64,000 nt of DNA from Flavobacteriales bacterium. GTDB lineage: Bacteria > Bacteroidota > Bacteroidia > Flavobacteriales_F > PHOS-HE28. The notes below the pieces were generated by a model. The model ran no database searches and was not told where the DNA came from. It saw only the letters and a program-made list of their open reading frames with translations. Below are positions 1 through 8,916 of the stretch, piece after piece. The position numbers and the translations under genes were made by a program. The first letter of the stretch is position 1. The number at the start of each line of letters is the position of its first letter. The stretch lies in the NCBI GenBank assembly GCA_016716605.1, contig JADJWA010000001.1, positions 992,001 to 1,056,000 on the forward strand, given 5' to 3'.

Positions 1-60
1 CCGCTTTCGATCGCCGAACGCATTCGGCACCTCGCGCGCCAGGAATGCGATGTGGCCCAT
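1..60 (-). CDS. N-terminus of a gene cut by the window edge, possibly rRNA maturation RNase YbeY
   Basis: An ATG at 60-58 on the minus strand opens a frame of 20 codons that runs off the left edge, beginning MGHIAFLAREVPNAF. It starts 6 bp after the stop of the preceding ATPase gene, so the two are probably co-transcribed. From memory, many Bacteroidota have the order DUF4175, ATP-binding protein, ybeY, mnmG, and the short N-terminus is compatible with YbeY. The family's catalytic histidines lie outside the window, so the identity rests on context and is tentative. Confidence 0.35.
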   Translation of the reverse strand, partial: MGHIAFLAREVPNAFGDRKR

Positions 61-66
61 CCGAAA

Positions 67-504
67 CTAATCCGCTTTCGGAGCCAGTTCGAACGCCAGC
101 GCGACGGTGGCTCCGTGGTCCGTGAATTCCACTTGATCAGCCAACGCACGCATAAGATACACGCCGCGGCCGTGGGGCTTTTCCAGGTTCTGGGGGTCGG
201 TGGGGTCGGGCAGGTTGGTATGATCGAACCCGGGTCCCTGGTCCGAGACCACGAATACCAACCGGCCCTCCTGTGCCTCATAGCCAAGGCCTACTAGCTT
301 AGAGGAATCGAGGCCATTGCCATGGTGGATGGCATTGTTCACGGCCTCGGTGAGCGCGATCAGGATGTTCCCGTAAAGGCTCTCATGCACCCGGTGCCGA
401 GAGCAAGCATCATCGATTAATTTCTCCGCCAAAGCGATGTTCTCTGCTTTCGCAGGGAACTCGATTCGTTCGGTGAAGGCGAGGGCTTCGGTGAGTGCGG
501 GCAT
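67..504 (-). CDS. Anti-sigma regulatory factor type ATP-binding protein (RsbW/HATPase_c fold)
   Basis: This 145-residue protein is a stand-alone GHKL ATPase domain. The N box EAVNNAIHHGN (residues 53-63) would bind magnesium, DQGPGFD (88-94) is the G1 box and HGRGVYLM (111-118) the G2 box. There is no sensor or dimerisation domain, so it resembles RsbW/SpoIIAB-type serine kinases or anti-sigma factors rather than a histidine kinase. It lies 5 bp downstream of DUF4175 and just upstream of a ybeY-like gene. No partner anti-anti-sigma gene is visible, so its target is unknown. The fold is certain; the function is inferred from the family. Confidence 0.85.
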   Translation of the reverse strand: MPALTEALAFTERIEFPAKAENIALAEKLIDDACSRHRVHESLYGNILIALTEAVNNAIHHGNGLDSSKLVGLGYEAQEGRLVFVVSDQGPGFDHTNLPDPTDPQNLEKPHGRGVYLMRALADQVEFTDHGATVALAFELAPKAD

Positions 505-509
505 GCTGT

Positions 510-3500
510 TCAGGGTCGGTCAAAAGTACCGAAATACGCATTCACGCGATCACGGTAGTAAGGCTTCAGGCCGGGCGGTACGGTTCGGAGGAGCTCGGCT
601 TCACGCGCTTTCCGGCGCTGATGGTCGAATGCACGCTGCGGATCGGCCGGAGGGGACTCACGGCCCTCGTTGCTGGTCCTTTTCTGATCAAGCTCGCGCT
701 CCCGTTCGGCTTTCTCGTGCTCGAGCAAGCGCACCATCAGATCCTGTTGCCGTCGCAGCGTCTCGGGGGTGATGTTCCTGTTCACGATGTCCTTTTCCTG
801 CTGCTCCATCTGCTGGGCCAGCTTGTTGATTTCATTCCCTGCACCGCTTCCGTCCTGGTTGAGCTCCTGGGCGAGCCGCTGCATCTCCTTGCGGATGGCC
901 GCTTGTTGCGCCGCGAGGCTGGCCAGCTGCTGGCTCATGCCTTGTTGGCCCATGGTTCCCTTGCCCCGTTGCTCGCCGGGCTTCTTGCCTTGCTCCATCG
1001 CTTTGCGCATCTCCTCCAATTGCTTCTGCAGGGCTTGCTGCTGCGCACGCGCCTTTGCCATGCTTGGCTTGCCGTTGCCTTGGCCGCCCGCCTTCTTCCC
1101 CGGTTTGTTGCAGCTGCCTCCGCCGGGCTTGCTCTGGGCATTCATTTGCTGCATCATCTGCTGCAACGCCTCATCCAAGAGCAGGGCGAGATTGTTCAAC
1201 GAGGTCATCGAGCGCTGCTGCTTCTCTGCCGCCGCCGGCTTGAAGCGCTCATTGGCTCGCGCTTCGCCGATTAGCCGTCGCGCCTCATCCATGTTATCGT
1301 TCACGGCGTTCATCTCGCGGTTCACCGTGCTCTGGATCTGAGGCACGCGCTTGCTCAGGGCGAATAGCGAATCCTCAATCACCTTGGCATCGTCCCGGAG
1401 CTTTCGCTGCGCCCGTCCGTGCGCCACCCAACGCGGATCCCGCGTGCTCGTGGCGGACAACTCGCCCATGAGCGATTCCTGGCTGAAGCTCAGGTGCACG
1501 ATGTTCTCCAGGATCTGGCGCAGCGCATCCATGTCCTCCTCCTCTTGCTGTTGCGCGCCGCCCTGCATGGCATTCTCCATCTGGTAGGCCAGCTGCTCCA
1601 TCTTCTCAGCCGCTCCTTTCTGATCCGAGGCCGCTTTCTGGTTCTGCTTGCGCTGAAGCTCTTCTGAGCTTTGCTGCTGCTGGTCTTGTACCTCCTGTTC
1701 GAGCGCATCGGTGTCCGGTATCGACATGGGCTCCTCGAGTTGCTCGTTTTTCTCCGAGAGCCGGTCCATTTCCTTGCGGAGTTCCTGGAATTCCTCGTTC
1801 AGCTTGTCCTGTTCTTGCTTCAGGTCCTCGTTCGGGCGTGCGCCTTCGCGTGTTTCTTCGCCCAGCTTCTCTTGTTTCTCAGCGAGCCTTTTGATCTCAT
1901 CGGCGATCTCTTCGGCCTTCTGTTCCACCTCCATGCGCTTGAAGAGCTCCAATGCGCGATCGAGTTCCTTCTCGACATCCTCCTGGCCGAGCTTCATCTC
2001 GCGCAACTGCTCCTGAAGCTGTTCCTTGTCGATGTTCTGCATGAGCTCTTCGACCTTGCGATAGAGCTCCTTCATCTCTTCGCTCAAGACGTTCTCGAAT
2101 AGTTCTTGTAGACGCTCTTGTTTCTCGAGCAGCCGCTCGTCAAGCGGGTTGAATTCGCGGTTCTCCCGTTGGCTCAAGCGCATCTGCTCCACGGAACGGT
2201 CAATGCGCTCCTCGAGCTTTTTCTGTCGATCAAGCAATTGCTCCATGCGCTGCTTATCCTGCCAATCCAGCTCTTTCTTCTCCAACAGGTTGCGGCGCAG
2301 CTTGTCCAGCTCTTCCTGAAGGGCCCGCGCCTCTTTGATGTTCTCCTGCAAAAGGCCCTTGCTAGCCTCGCTGCGGGCCTCCTGCCGCTCCGAGAGCTCC
2401 TTCAGGCTGGGCGCGGCGAATACCTGCACAGGGGTGCGGGTGCTCTTGCTCCCATTCACGCCGTCGTTGTCCCAGACCTCGAACCAGTATTCCAGGCGGT
2501 CTCCGGGGGCCAGCTTGATGTCATACAGGTCCCACGTATGGAAGAAGGACTGGCGCGTGCTGCGCGGGTCGGTCACGAGTTGTTGCGCGGCTTGACGTTG
2601 TTCGGGAGGCACGCTGTCGCCTCCATTTGCGAAACGGTAATGGAAGAGGAGCTTGCGAATGCCGTGGTCGTCACCGGCCTCTCCATTGAAGTATAAGCGG
2701 CGCAGGGCCGTGGAGTCTTCCGAGGAACGGACATTGATGGTCGGATACTGATCGGGCACCACCTCGATGCGATGTCGCATGGACCCGGCGCCCGCGCGGC
2801 CCTGCAGCGATGGGCGCAGCGAGTAAGTTCCGCTCTGCATCATCCGGCGGGTCGCGCTAAAGAACAGTCGCCCTTCGCTGCCCGGCATCGGGACCGCGCG
2901 TACGGCAGAATCCTCGAAGGCCAGTTCCAATGCATCGCTGCTCCTAGCCTCTGCCAACCACGTGATGCGCGTGCCCGCAGGAATCGTCAGGTCGCCCGCA
3001 GAGTTCTCCTCTACGTCCTCAAGGCCGAGGTAGTCCGGGAAGTCAAGGGATGCGTTGAGGCGCATGACCAGCGGCGCAGGGATTGCATCCAGCGCGTATT
3101 CTGCGCTCTTGAAGCCATCGGCTGAGAAGCGGAAGGCGACCCGGCCCTGCACGTTACGCAGGCGGTGGGTGAATTCACCGGCTGATTGCCGAACAAGCGG
3201 AACGGAAGCGTCGCCGATCTCGATTTCTGCGCGCACCGGGAGCGGGTCGCCGACCAGGCCCAGCCGGATCTCGAAATCCTGGTCCTCGGCCACGGAGAGC
3301 GAGTCGTTGAGCAGCACGAAACGGAAGGGAGCTTCGGGGAGGAATTCGGTGCCATGCTTGATCAGGCGTCGCGTTGGGCCGGTGATCAAGCTGGGGGCCG
3401 CGAACAGCAACACGAGCAGGACCGCGAGCGGCGGGGCGGCATAACGCAAGTACCGGCGGTTCTTTCCGAGGTCGATTGCGCGCACGAAGGGAACGGGTCG

Positions 3501-3920
3501 CAGTTCCCGGCTTCGCTGCGCAATGGCGGCTTCGATGAGTTCGCGCTGAAGCGGTTCGTTTGCGGCGAGGCCTTTCAGTTGCAGTGTGTTCAGGAGCTTG
3601 TCGCGCACTTCGCCGAAGTGGTCACCAACGATGCGAGCGGCCTGCTCATGGGAGATCACCGGCCCAAGCCGGAAGAGCCTCACCAATGGGACCACGACAA
3701 AGCGCACGAGTATGGCGCCCATGCACAAGACGAAGCCCCAGAATAGCACAGTGCGGGTGCCGGTGCCGAAGCGGCCCAGATGCTCGAGCAATGCGGCGGC
3801 CAGGAACAATGTGACCAGAACGCCGATTGCGTAGATCGAGCCTCGTATCAGCAAGTCCTTGTAGTACTTGCGGATGAAGCGGTCGAGCTTCTCGATCAGA
3901 AGGTCGTAATCGCCGGGCAT
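510..3920 (-). CDS. DUF4175 family membrane protein with a very long coiled coil
   Basis: The start was placed at the ATG at 3920 (MPGDYDLLIEK), giving 1136 residues; the frame extends 19 codons further upstream without a convincing start. Three hydrophobic segments in roughly the first 190 residues are followed by beta-rich extracytoplasmic-type sequence. From about residue 510 there is a very long Glu/Gln/Lys/Leu-rich coiled coil, then a Gln/Met/Gly-rich basic region and a short proline-rich tail. This is the architecture of the Bacteroidota DUF4175 family, whose role is unknown to me. The minus strand carries a TAGCTTTG box (3963-3970) 42 bp upstream. It is the first gene of a probable operon with the downstream ATPase. 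Confidence 0.85.
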   Translation of the reverse strand: MPGDYDLLIEKLDRFIRKYYKDLLIRGSIYAIGVLVTLFLAAALLEHLGRFGTGTRTVLFWGFVLCMGAILVRFVVVPLVRLFRLGPVISHEQAARIVGDHFGEVRDKLLNTLQLKGLAANEPLQRELIEAAIAQRSRELRPVPFVRAIDLGKNRRYLRYAAPPLAVLLVLLFAAPSLITGPTRRLIKHGTEFLPEAPFRFVLLNDSLSVAEDQDFEIRLGLVGDPLPVRAEIEIGDASVPLVRQSAGEFTHRLRNVQGRVAFRFSADGFKSAEYALDAIPAPLVMRLNASLDFPDYLGLEDVEENSAGDLTIPAGTRITWLAEARSSDALELAFEDSAVRAVPMPGSEGRLFFSATRRMMQSGTYSLRPSLQGRAGAGSMRHRIEVVPDQYPTINVRSSEDSTALRRLYFNGEAGDDHGIRKLLFHYRFANGGDSVPPEQRQAAQQLVTDPRSTRQSFFHTWDLYDIKLAPGDRLEYWFEVWDNDGVNGSKSTRTPVQVFAAPSLKELSERQEARSEASKGLLQENIKEARALQEELDKLRRNLLEKKELDWQDKQRMEQLLDRQKKLEERIDRSVEQMRLSQRENREFNPLDERLLEKQERLQELFENVLSEEMKELYRKVEELMQNIDKEQLQEQLREMKLGQEDVEKELDRALELFKRMEVEQKAEEIADEIKRLAEKQEKLGEETREGARPNEDLKQEQDKLNEEFQELRKEMDRLSEKNEQLEEPMSIPDTDALEQEVQDQQQQSSEELQRKQNQKAASDQKGAAEKMEQLAYQMENAMQGGAQQQEEEDMDALRQILENIVHLSFSQESLMGELSATSTRDPRWVAHGRAQRKLRDDAKVIEDSLFALSKRVPQIQSTVNREMNAVNDNMDEARRLIGEARANERFKPAAAEKQQRSMTSLNNLALLLDEALQQMMQQMNAQSKPGGGSCNKPGKKAGGQGNGKPSMAKARAQQQALQKQLEEMRKAMEQGKKPGEQRGKGTMGQQGMSQQLASLAAQQAAIRKEMQRLAQELNQDGSGAGNEINKLAQQMEQQEKDIVNRNITPETLRRQQDLMVRLLEHEKAERERELDQKRTSNEGRESPPADPQRAFDHQRRKAREAELLRTVPPGLKPYYRDRVNAYFGTFDRP

Positions 3921-4005
3921 CGGGTTAGGGCGGAGCGCGAGGAGGTGGGCCGCGCAGTGCAGCAAAGCTAACCCCATGGGCAGGGGTTTGCCCGTGCGGC
4001 CGGGG

Positions 4006-5775
4006 TCAATGAATCACGGCCCGTCGGGTCAGCACCTGATCATCATCGAGGACCCGGATGGTATAAGTGCCTGGCGGCAGGTTCAGCGCAAGGGCCGCAC
4101 GAAGCCGGCCCTGATTGGCCATGGCTTGTTCGGCATGGGCCAACCGGCCGGAGAGGTCCAGGACCTCGATGCGCACGCGCGGCTTCCGCAACCCTTCGGC
4201 CACCACGTTCAGCAGGCCATTGCTCGGCACCGGGAAAACCTCCATGCGGGCCGAAGCGGCCTCGGCTTCGGTCAGGCCCGTGGTGTCCCAGAGGAAGGTG
4301 AGCGAGATGATGCATCCGTTGCCCGCGTCAACGGTTACGCCATAGAGCCCGTCGCCTTGCAAGAAGACGAAGGGGCTGTTGCTTCCGATTGCAGCACCAT
4401 TGAATGTCCAAGCATAGCTGAGGTAGCCACTCGGCACGAAGACGATGTTGCCGTTCTGCGCGATGCTGAATACCGGGCACACCACGATGGCATTGCTCGT
4501 ATCGGAGCAGCCGAAACCATTGTAGCCGATTACCTGCCAAGCGCCCGGGCCGCTCGGCAGCAGGCAGGGGCCGACTTCATCGGGCACGGGCTGCCCATCG
4601 AGCAGCCAGGCATAGGTGCCAAGGCTCTGGTCGCTCGCGCACAACTCACCGGTGACATCATTCTCTTCAAGCACCACCTCTGGCAGCGGGTACACCACCA
4701 CGAAGGCGGTGTCATTGTACACCTGCTGCGGCTCATTGGTGATCTCCATGCTTCCTGTGGTGCCGCCGGCCACATTGATGAAGTAGGTGCCCTCGCCCGT
4801 GATGGCAAGGTTGTACGTCCCCAATAAATCATCGCCGCTCACCACATCTTCATCATAGAAGGAGATGGAATAGGGTGGATTGTCGAGCAAAAGGCCCAGG
4901 CTCGTCCACAATCCGGTGGACACATCGGTGAACGCGCTGGAAGTGTATGTGCCGCCGCCGGCATTGGTCAGCACGAAATAGGGGTCAGGCGTACCGGTGC
5001 ATCCAATAAGGGGCAGATTGGGCTCTTCGACATCGCCGCACCAATTGCCATTCACGCCTGTGAGCGTGACGGTTTGCAGCACAAAGCCGCCTATCGTGGT
5101 CTGCAGGGTCACTTGGTAGGTCCCATCAGGCGAGAACACCTGCGCCGGAGGCGCGGCCAAGGTGCTGGTGCTTCCATTGCCGAAGTCCCAGGCATAAGCG
5201 GTAGGCGAGGGGTTGCCATCGATGAGTGCTTGGAATGTAGCCTCAACGGAGCCGCAGCCGGAGGTGGGCGCGTAAGTGAAGCTCGTGTTCCCGCCGGTTC
5301 CGGGCAATACAATAAGCGTGATGGGGAAACTCGTGGGAACATCCAAGGTGATGCCGCTGGCCGTGACTTGGGCAACAACGCTCACGGTGATGGGGAACTC
5401 GCCAGCGCCGAATGGGGTGCCGCAGATGCGGGCGCAACCGAACTCATTGTCTTGCGGGTAGTACACGCCGCCGGGCGAATTGGGGGTGAAGTCCAGGCCA
5501 AAGGGAAGGCCCGAAACGCCGGTGACGGTGAGCTGAAGCAGGGTCACATCGAATCCGGAGCCCGGATCGGTGAAGGCGGCAGGCATCCAGAAGGTGAAAT
5601 CGGCCTCGTAATAAACACCAACCGTTGCATCGGGCGCGGCCTCAGGACAGAGCGTGGGGAAAGCGGGGCTCACGGTGCAATTCAAATCGGGCGTGCAGCC
5701 CGGACATTGCGCTTTAGCCGAGGCCACCAGCACAAGGAAGGCGAGCAACAAAAAGGAGCGCGTAGCGTGACACAT
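4006..5775 (-). CDS. Secreted PKD-domain protein with T9SS type A sorting domain
   Basis: The 589-residue protein starts at the ATG at 5775 with a clear signal peptide (hydrophobic LLLAFLVLVASA, cleavage near AKA-Q). A Cys-rich N-terminal segment (CPGCTPDLNC) is followed by beta-sandwich sequence. A PKD-like domain at about residues 190-245 contains the signature YAWDFGNG. The last 80 residues form a T9SS sorting domain: VFPVPSNG, LDLSGR, and a final GTYTIRVLDDDQ strand. Known biology predicts export by Sec and then T9SS to the cell surface. It is a paralogue of the gene at 6857-8413 and lies downstream of a glycosyltransferase in the same orientation. The substrate or adhesive target is unknown. 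Confidence 0.85.
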   Translation of the reverse strand: MCHATRSFLLLAFLVLVASAKAQCPGCTPDLNCTVSPAFPTLCPEAAPDATVGVYYEADFTFWMPAAFTDPGSGFDVTLLQLTVTGVSGLPFGLDFTPNSPGGVYYPQDNEFGCARICGTPFGAGEFPITVSVVAQVTASGITLDVPTSFPITLIVLPGTGGNTSFTYAPTSGCGSVEATFQALIDGNPSPTAYAWDFGNGSTSTLAAPPAQVFSPDGTYQVTLQTTIGGFVLQTVTLTGVNGNWCGDVEEPNLPLIGCTGTPDPYFVLTNAGGGTYTSSAFTDVSTGLWTSLGLLLDNPPYSISFYDEDVVSGDDLLGTYNLAITGEGTYFINVAGGTTGSMEITNEPQQVYNDTAFVVVYPLPEVVLEENDVTGELCASDQSLGTYAWLLDGQPVPDEVGPCLLPSGPGAWQVIGYNGFGCSDTSNAIVVCPVFSIAQNGNIVFVPSGYLSYAWTFNGAAIGSNSPFVFLQGDGLYGVTVDAGNGCIISLTFLWDTTGLTEAEAASARMEVFPVPSNGLLNVVAEGLRKPRVRIEVLDLSGRLAHAEQAMANQGRLRAALALNLPPGTYTIRVLDDDQVLTRRAVIH

Positions 5776-5836
5776 GATCTTGGGTTTGGCGTTGCGAAGG
5801 CAATGTAACGGAAAGCGATTCTCGGCGACTTCTCGG

Positions 5837-6829
5837 TCACGATCGCATGCGCGAGGCGAGGTAGTATCGGAGCCTGCCGATGGACCATCCTCCCGAGAGG
5901 CGCGCATGCAGCCTGGCCAAGCGCGCATCGCGGTCAGCGAGAAGGCAGAACACATGCTCCAATTCGGCATGGATGCGACCCTCGAACACATCGGGGCTGA
6001 AGGTGCAGGCCTTCCGGTTGAAGGCCAGGAGCCGATCGGCCCACGCGTTGAGCGCCCCCACCTCTTGCGCGCTAGTCGGGGCTTCGATGCGCCGGAGGAG
6101 CGTTAAATGCGCGCGGATCTCCGGGTCATTGGCCGCGATGCCGAAAAAGCGGAGGGCCTCGCGCGCGATGCGCCCTGCATCGGTCAAGCGATCGCGTCCG
6201 TGCCGAAAGTTGTTCGGCCCGATGCGGTAGTGCGTGAGCGCATCGGGAAGGCTGGCAACCTTCGTGACACCAGCAACACGCAACAGGAATAGGTAATCCA
6301 TACCAGGCCCATCCCAATCCTCTGGGCACCGCAACCGGTGTTCGTCCAGTACAGACCGACGGAACATGGCCGAGCCATAGAGCAAGGGGTCTTCGAACAA
6401 CAACAAGCCGCGCGCGGTGTCGTCGTCGTCAGGCCATCGCACGACGCGATGACGCTCGCCGATCAACTGCGCCGCCGTGCCGCAAGCGCCTATTCGGGGA
6501 TGCGCCTCCATGAACGCGAGCTGGCGTGCCAGCCGCTCTGGGTGCATGGCATCATCGGCGTCGAGGATGGCGATGAAATCCCCGCGCGCCGCATCGAAGC
6601 CCCGGTTCGCATTGCGGGCGCGACCCGTATTCACCGCATGGCACACCAGTCGGATGCGTTCGTCCTCGAAGGCGCGGATGCGGTCGGGCCCATCATCGGT
6701 GCTGGCGTCATCCATCACGATCAACTCGAAGTCGGCGAACGAGCTGGAAAGCACGCTGCGCACCGCCTCTTCCACATAAGGCCCCTTGTTGTAAAGGGTC
6801 ATCAGCACCGAGATGCGAGGCGAAGGCAT
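5837..6829 (-). CDS. Family 2 glycosyltransferase
   Basis: The 330-residue protein has the GT-A Rossmann-like start (ISVLMTLYNKGPYVEEAV), the nucleotide-binding DDASTDDG and the metal-binding DADD motif near residue 93, then MHPERLARQ. The family transfers sugars from nucleotide donors to glycans, lipids or proteins at the cytoplasmic face. No membrane segment is obvious. It lies 27 bp downstream of one secreted PKD protein and 61 bp upstream of its paralogue on the same strand, so the three may be one transcript. Modification of a surface product is plausible but not shown. Confidence 0.85.
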   Translation of the reverse strand: MPSPRISVLMTLYNKGPYVEEAVRSVLSSSFADFELIVMDDASTDDGPDRIRAFEDERIRLVCHAVNTGRARNANRGFDAARGDFIAILDADDAMHPERLARQLAFMEAHPRIGACGTAAQLIGERHRVVRWPDDDDTARGLLLFEDPLLYGSAMFRRSVLDEHRLRCPEDWDGPGMDYLFLLRVAGVTKVASLPDALTHYRIGPNNFRHGRDRLTDAGRIAREALRFFGIAANDPEIRAHLTLLRRIEAPTSAQEVGALNAWADRLLAFNRKACTFSPDVFEGRIHAELEHVFCLLADRDARLARLHARLSGGWSIGRLRYYLASRMRS

Positions 6830-6856
6830 GGCGGGCCGCGCTTCCGGATCCGGCGC

Positions 6857-8413
6857 CTAATGCGGTGCGAGCATCAGACGCACGGTGCTCGACGTTCCAT
6901 CGACTTCCACGCGCACCAGATAGTAGCCGGCACCAAGATGCGCGAGGTCGAGCACGGCGCCCTTCTCGCCCAGCTGAGCGCGCCGCTCAGCATGCACCAC
7001 GCGACCGCCGGGATCAAGCACGGTGATATCGGCTATTCCGCCAACAGAGGCGATCAGCGTCACCGCGCCGGAAGAAGGAACCGGATGCAACTGGAGGCGA
7101 AGGCCCGTGTCGACCTCGTTGATCCCAACACCCGAAAGGAGCAGTTGAGCAGAGCCGCTGCAGCCTTCGACGGTGGTTCCCAATAGGCTCCAAAGTCCAT
7201 TGCTCGCAGGTACGCAAGGACCGGTTTGGCCCTCAACGAGCAGCCCGTCGAGGGACCAGGCATAGGTTCCCAGTGACTGATCGGTTGCGCAGACGGTTCC
7301 AGTGACCTCATCGTAAGCGAGCGTGAATACCGGGTTGCCGAGCACATGAACCGTATCAGAATACGTTGTGATGAGCACCGTTTGCACCTCAACCTGTCGA
7401 GTGCCGTTGGTGCCCCCTTGGCTGAACGATGCGCTGCCTGTTGCCGAAGTGATGATGAAGTTGCCCAGCAGGTCGTCATCGCTCAGTTCATCCTGATCAT
7501 AGATGCGCAGGGTGAAGGGCGGGAATCCGAGCGGAATGGATAGGTTGTTCCATGTCGTGCTCTGCACGTTATTCAAGGTGCTCGACCGCCAGATCGCCAG
7601 GCGCGAATCCTGGACGGTGAAGTACAGGTCGGGCTGGCCCACGCAACCGACAATGGGCAGGTTGGGTTCATCCAGATCGCCGCACCAACTATTGGACACC
7701 CCGCTGACCGAGACTTGCGTGAGCATCGGCACGGAGAAGGCGCGTTGAAGGCTAACCGGGTACTGTCCGCCCTCGGTGTAGGTCTGCTCTGGCGGGGCGC
7801 TTCCGCTGAAGCTGGTTCCGTTGCCGAAGTCCCAGGTGAAGGTGGTTGTCATGCCCGCCGCACCGACGGCCTCGGAGAACGCAACGGTCATCGGCGCGCA
7901 CAGCGAGTCGGGAGCGGAGGTGAAGTCCGCAACGGTGTCCTGAGGGGCGGGCAGCACCTGGATGGGAATGCCCAGGCTGTAGTTCTGGTTGATGGCGATG
8001 CCACCGACCGTTCCTTGCGCGACCGCCGTGAGCTGAATGGTATCGTTGCCCGCCACCATGGGAACGCCGCAGACCCGTACGCAACCGAAGGGATCGACCT
8101 GCGGGTAGTAGATGAGCGTTGGGCTGCTGGCCTCGTAGGTGAGCCCAAGCGGAACATTCTCCATGCTCACCAACGTGACCTCTTGCAGAACCACATTCAG
8201 CTGGGTGGTCGGCTCCGCGAATGAGGGCGGGATCCAGAAGGTCACGTCAAGATCATACGGAACCCCCACGGTGCCGATCGGGGTGATTGCCGGGCATACG
8301 GTAGGGAAGGGCGGATCAACCGTACAGGTGTCACTAATGGCGCAAGGCCCGCACTGGGACATGGCGCTTGCCGCAATGCAGCCTGCGCAGAAGCCGAACA
8401 GCGTTCGTTTCAT
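6857..8413 (-). CDS. Secreted PKD-domain protein with T9SS sorting domain (paralogue of 4006-5775)
   Basis: The start is the ATG at 8413 (signal peptide MKRTLFGFCAGCIAASAMSQ), giving 518 residues; the longer open frame upstream overlaps the divergent acetyltransferase and is not credible. Like its paralogue it begins with a Cys-rich segment (CGPCAISDTC) and an FPTVCP motif, has a PKD-like domain with FTWDFGNG, then a region sharing WCGDLDEPNLPIVGC with the paralogue. It ends in a sorting domain (LHPVPSSG, GGRVVHAE, GYYLVRVEV). A TACCTTGC box on the minus strand lies 6 bp before the start. Function beyond surface location is unknown. Confidence 0.85.
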   Translation of the reverse strand: MKRTLFGFCAGCIAASAMSQCGPCAISDTCTVDPPFPTVCPAITPIGTVGVPYDLDVTFWIPPSFAEPTTQLNVVLQEVTLVSMENVPLGLTYEASSPTLIYYPQVDPFGCVRVCGVPMVAGNDTIQLTAVAQGTVGGIAINQNYSLGIPIQVLPAPQDTVADFTSAPDSLCAPMTVAFSEAVGAAGMTTTFTWDFGNGTSFSGSAPPEQTYTEGGQYPVSLQRAFSVPMLTQVSVSGVSNSWCGDLDEPNLPIVGCVGQPDLYFTVQDSRLAIWRSSTLNNVQSTTWNNLSIPLGFPPFTLRIYDQDELSDDDLLGNFIITSATGSASFSQGGTNGTRQVEVQTVLITTYSDTVHVLGNPVFTLAYDEVTGTVCATDQSLGTYAWSLDGLLVEGQTGPCVPASNGLWSLLGTTVEGCSGSAQLLLSGVGINEVDTGLRLQLHPVPSSGAVTLIASVGGIADITVLDPGGRVVHAERRAQLGEKGAVLDLAHLGAGYYLVRVEVDGTSSTVRLMLAPH

Positions 8414-8419
8414 GATGGG

Positions 8420-8427
8420 GCAAGGTA
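8420..8427 (-). promoter_or_regulatory. Candidate -7 box TACCTTGC for the PKD protein gene
   Basis: TACCTTGC lies 6 bp upstream of the ATG at 8413. It fits the Bacteroidota -7 pattern TAnnTTnG except for the last base. The distance implies a transcript start at or next to the start codon. This is inference from a short motif. Confidence 0.3.
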
Positions 8428-8502
8428 GCCGTGTTCGCCCAGATAAAGGCTGTTCGGCCGATACCGGTGGAACCAGGCGCTGCGCCGCACCGCCACGGAT
8501 GC

Positions 8503-8510
8503 TAATTTCG
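8503..8510 (+). promoter_or_regulatory. Candidate -7 promoter box TAATTTCG
   Basis: The sequence TAATTTCG is 15 bp upstream of the acetyltransferase ATG at 8526. The identical octamer occurs upstream of PBP1A on the other strand (41242-41249). It matches the Bacteroidota -7 consensus TAnnTTTG with one change. Confidence 0.4.
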
Positions 8511-8525
8511 CGCTCCCAACCAACC

Positions 8526-8852
8526 ATGACGAACAAGCCATCCTTGGAGACAATCGATTTGATGGCCCAGCCATTGATCGACGAGCCCGATTCTCGGCAA
8601 TTCATCCTTCGGGTAGGTGAGCACCGCGCCCGTATGGAGTACGACCGCGACGGGGACCGCATATTCCTCGGCACGCTCGATGTGCCGCGTCAGGTGGCTG
8701 AGCTCGGCGTGGGTGATGTGGTGCTGGAGAAAACCTTGATGTGGGTCGAAGAGAACCGGCTCAAGCTGATTCCCACCGCTCCGGCGATCAAGGCCTATCT
8801 CCGGAAGCATACCGCTTGGAAGCGCCTGCTGTTGAAAGGCGTACAGGTTTAG
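8526..8852 (+). CDS. Small GNAT-like N-acetyltransferase (PF14542 / YjdJ type)
   Basis: This 108-residue protein starts at the ATG at 8526. The pattern matches the minimal GCN5-related family: FILRVGEHRARMEYDRDGD, then FLGTLDVPRQVAELGVGDVVLEKTL, and the typical C-terminal KLIPTAPAIKAYLRKH..W. Members bind acetyl-CoA in a half-size GNAT fold; physiological acceptors are mostly unknown. The glycine-rich loop (LGVGDVV) is shorter than the usual form, so catalysis is not assured. It is transcribed divergently from the PKD protein at 6857-8413. Confidence 0.75.
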   Translation: MTNKPSLETIDLMAQPLIDEPDSRQFILRVGEHRARMEYDRDGDRIFLGTLDVPRQVAELGVGDVVLEKTLMWVEENRLKLIPTAPAIKAYLRKHTAWKRLLLKGVQV

Positions 8853-8916
8853 CCCCTTCGTTTCCCGCTTCTATTCTTGTTGGGCCGTGCCTGCGGCATC
8901 ACCAACCCATCAGCGC

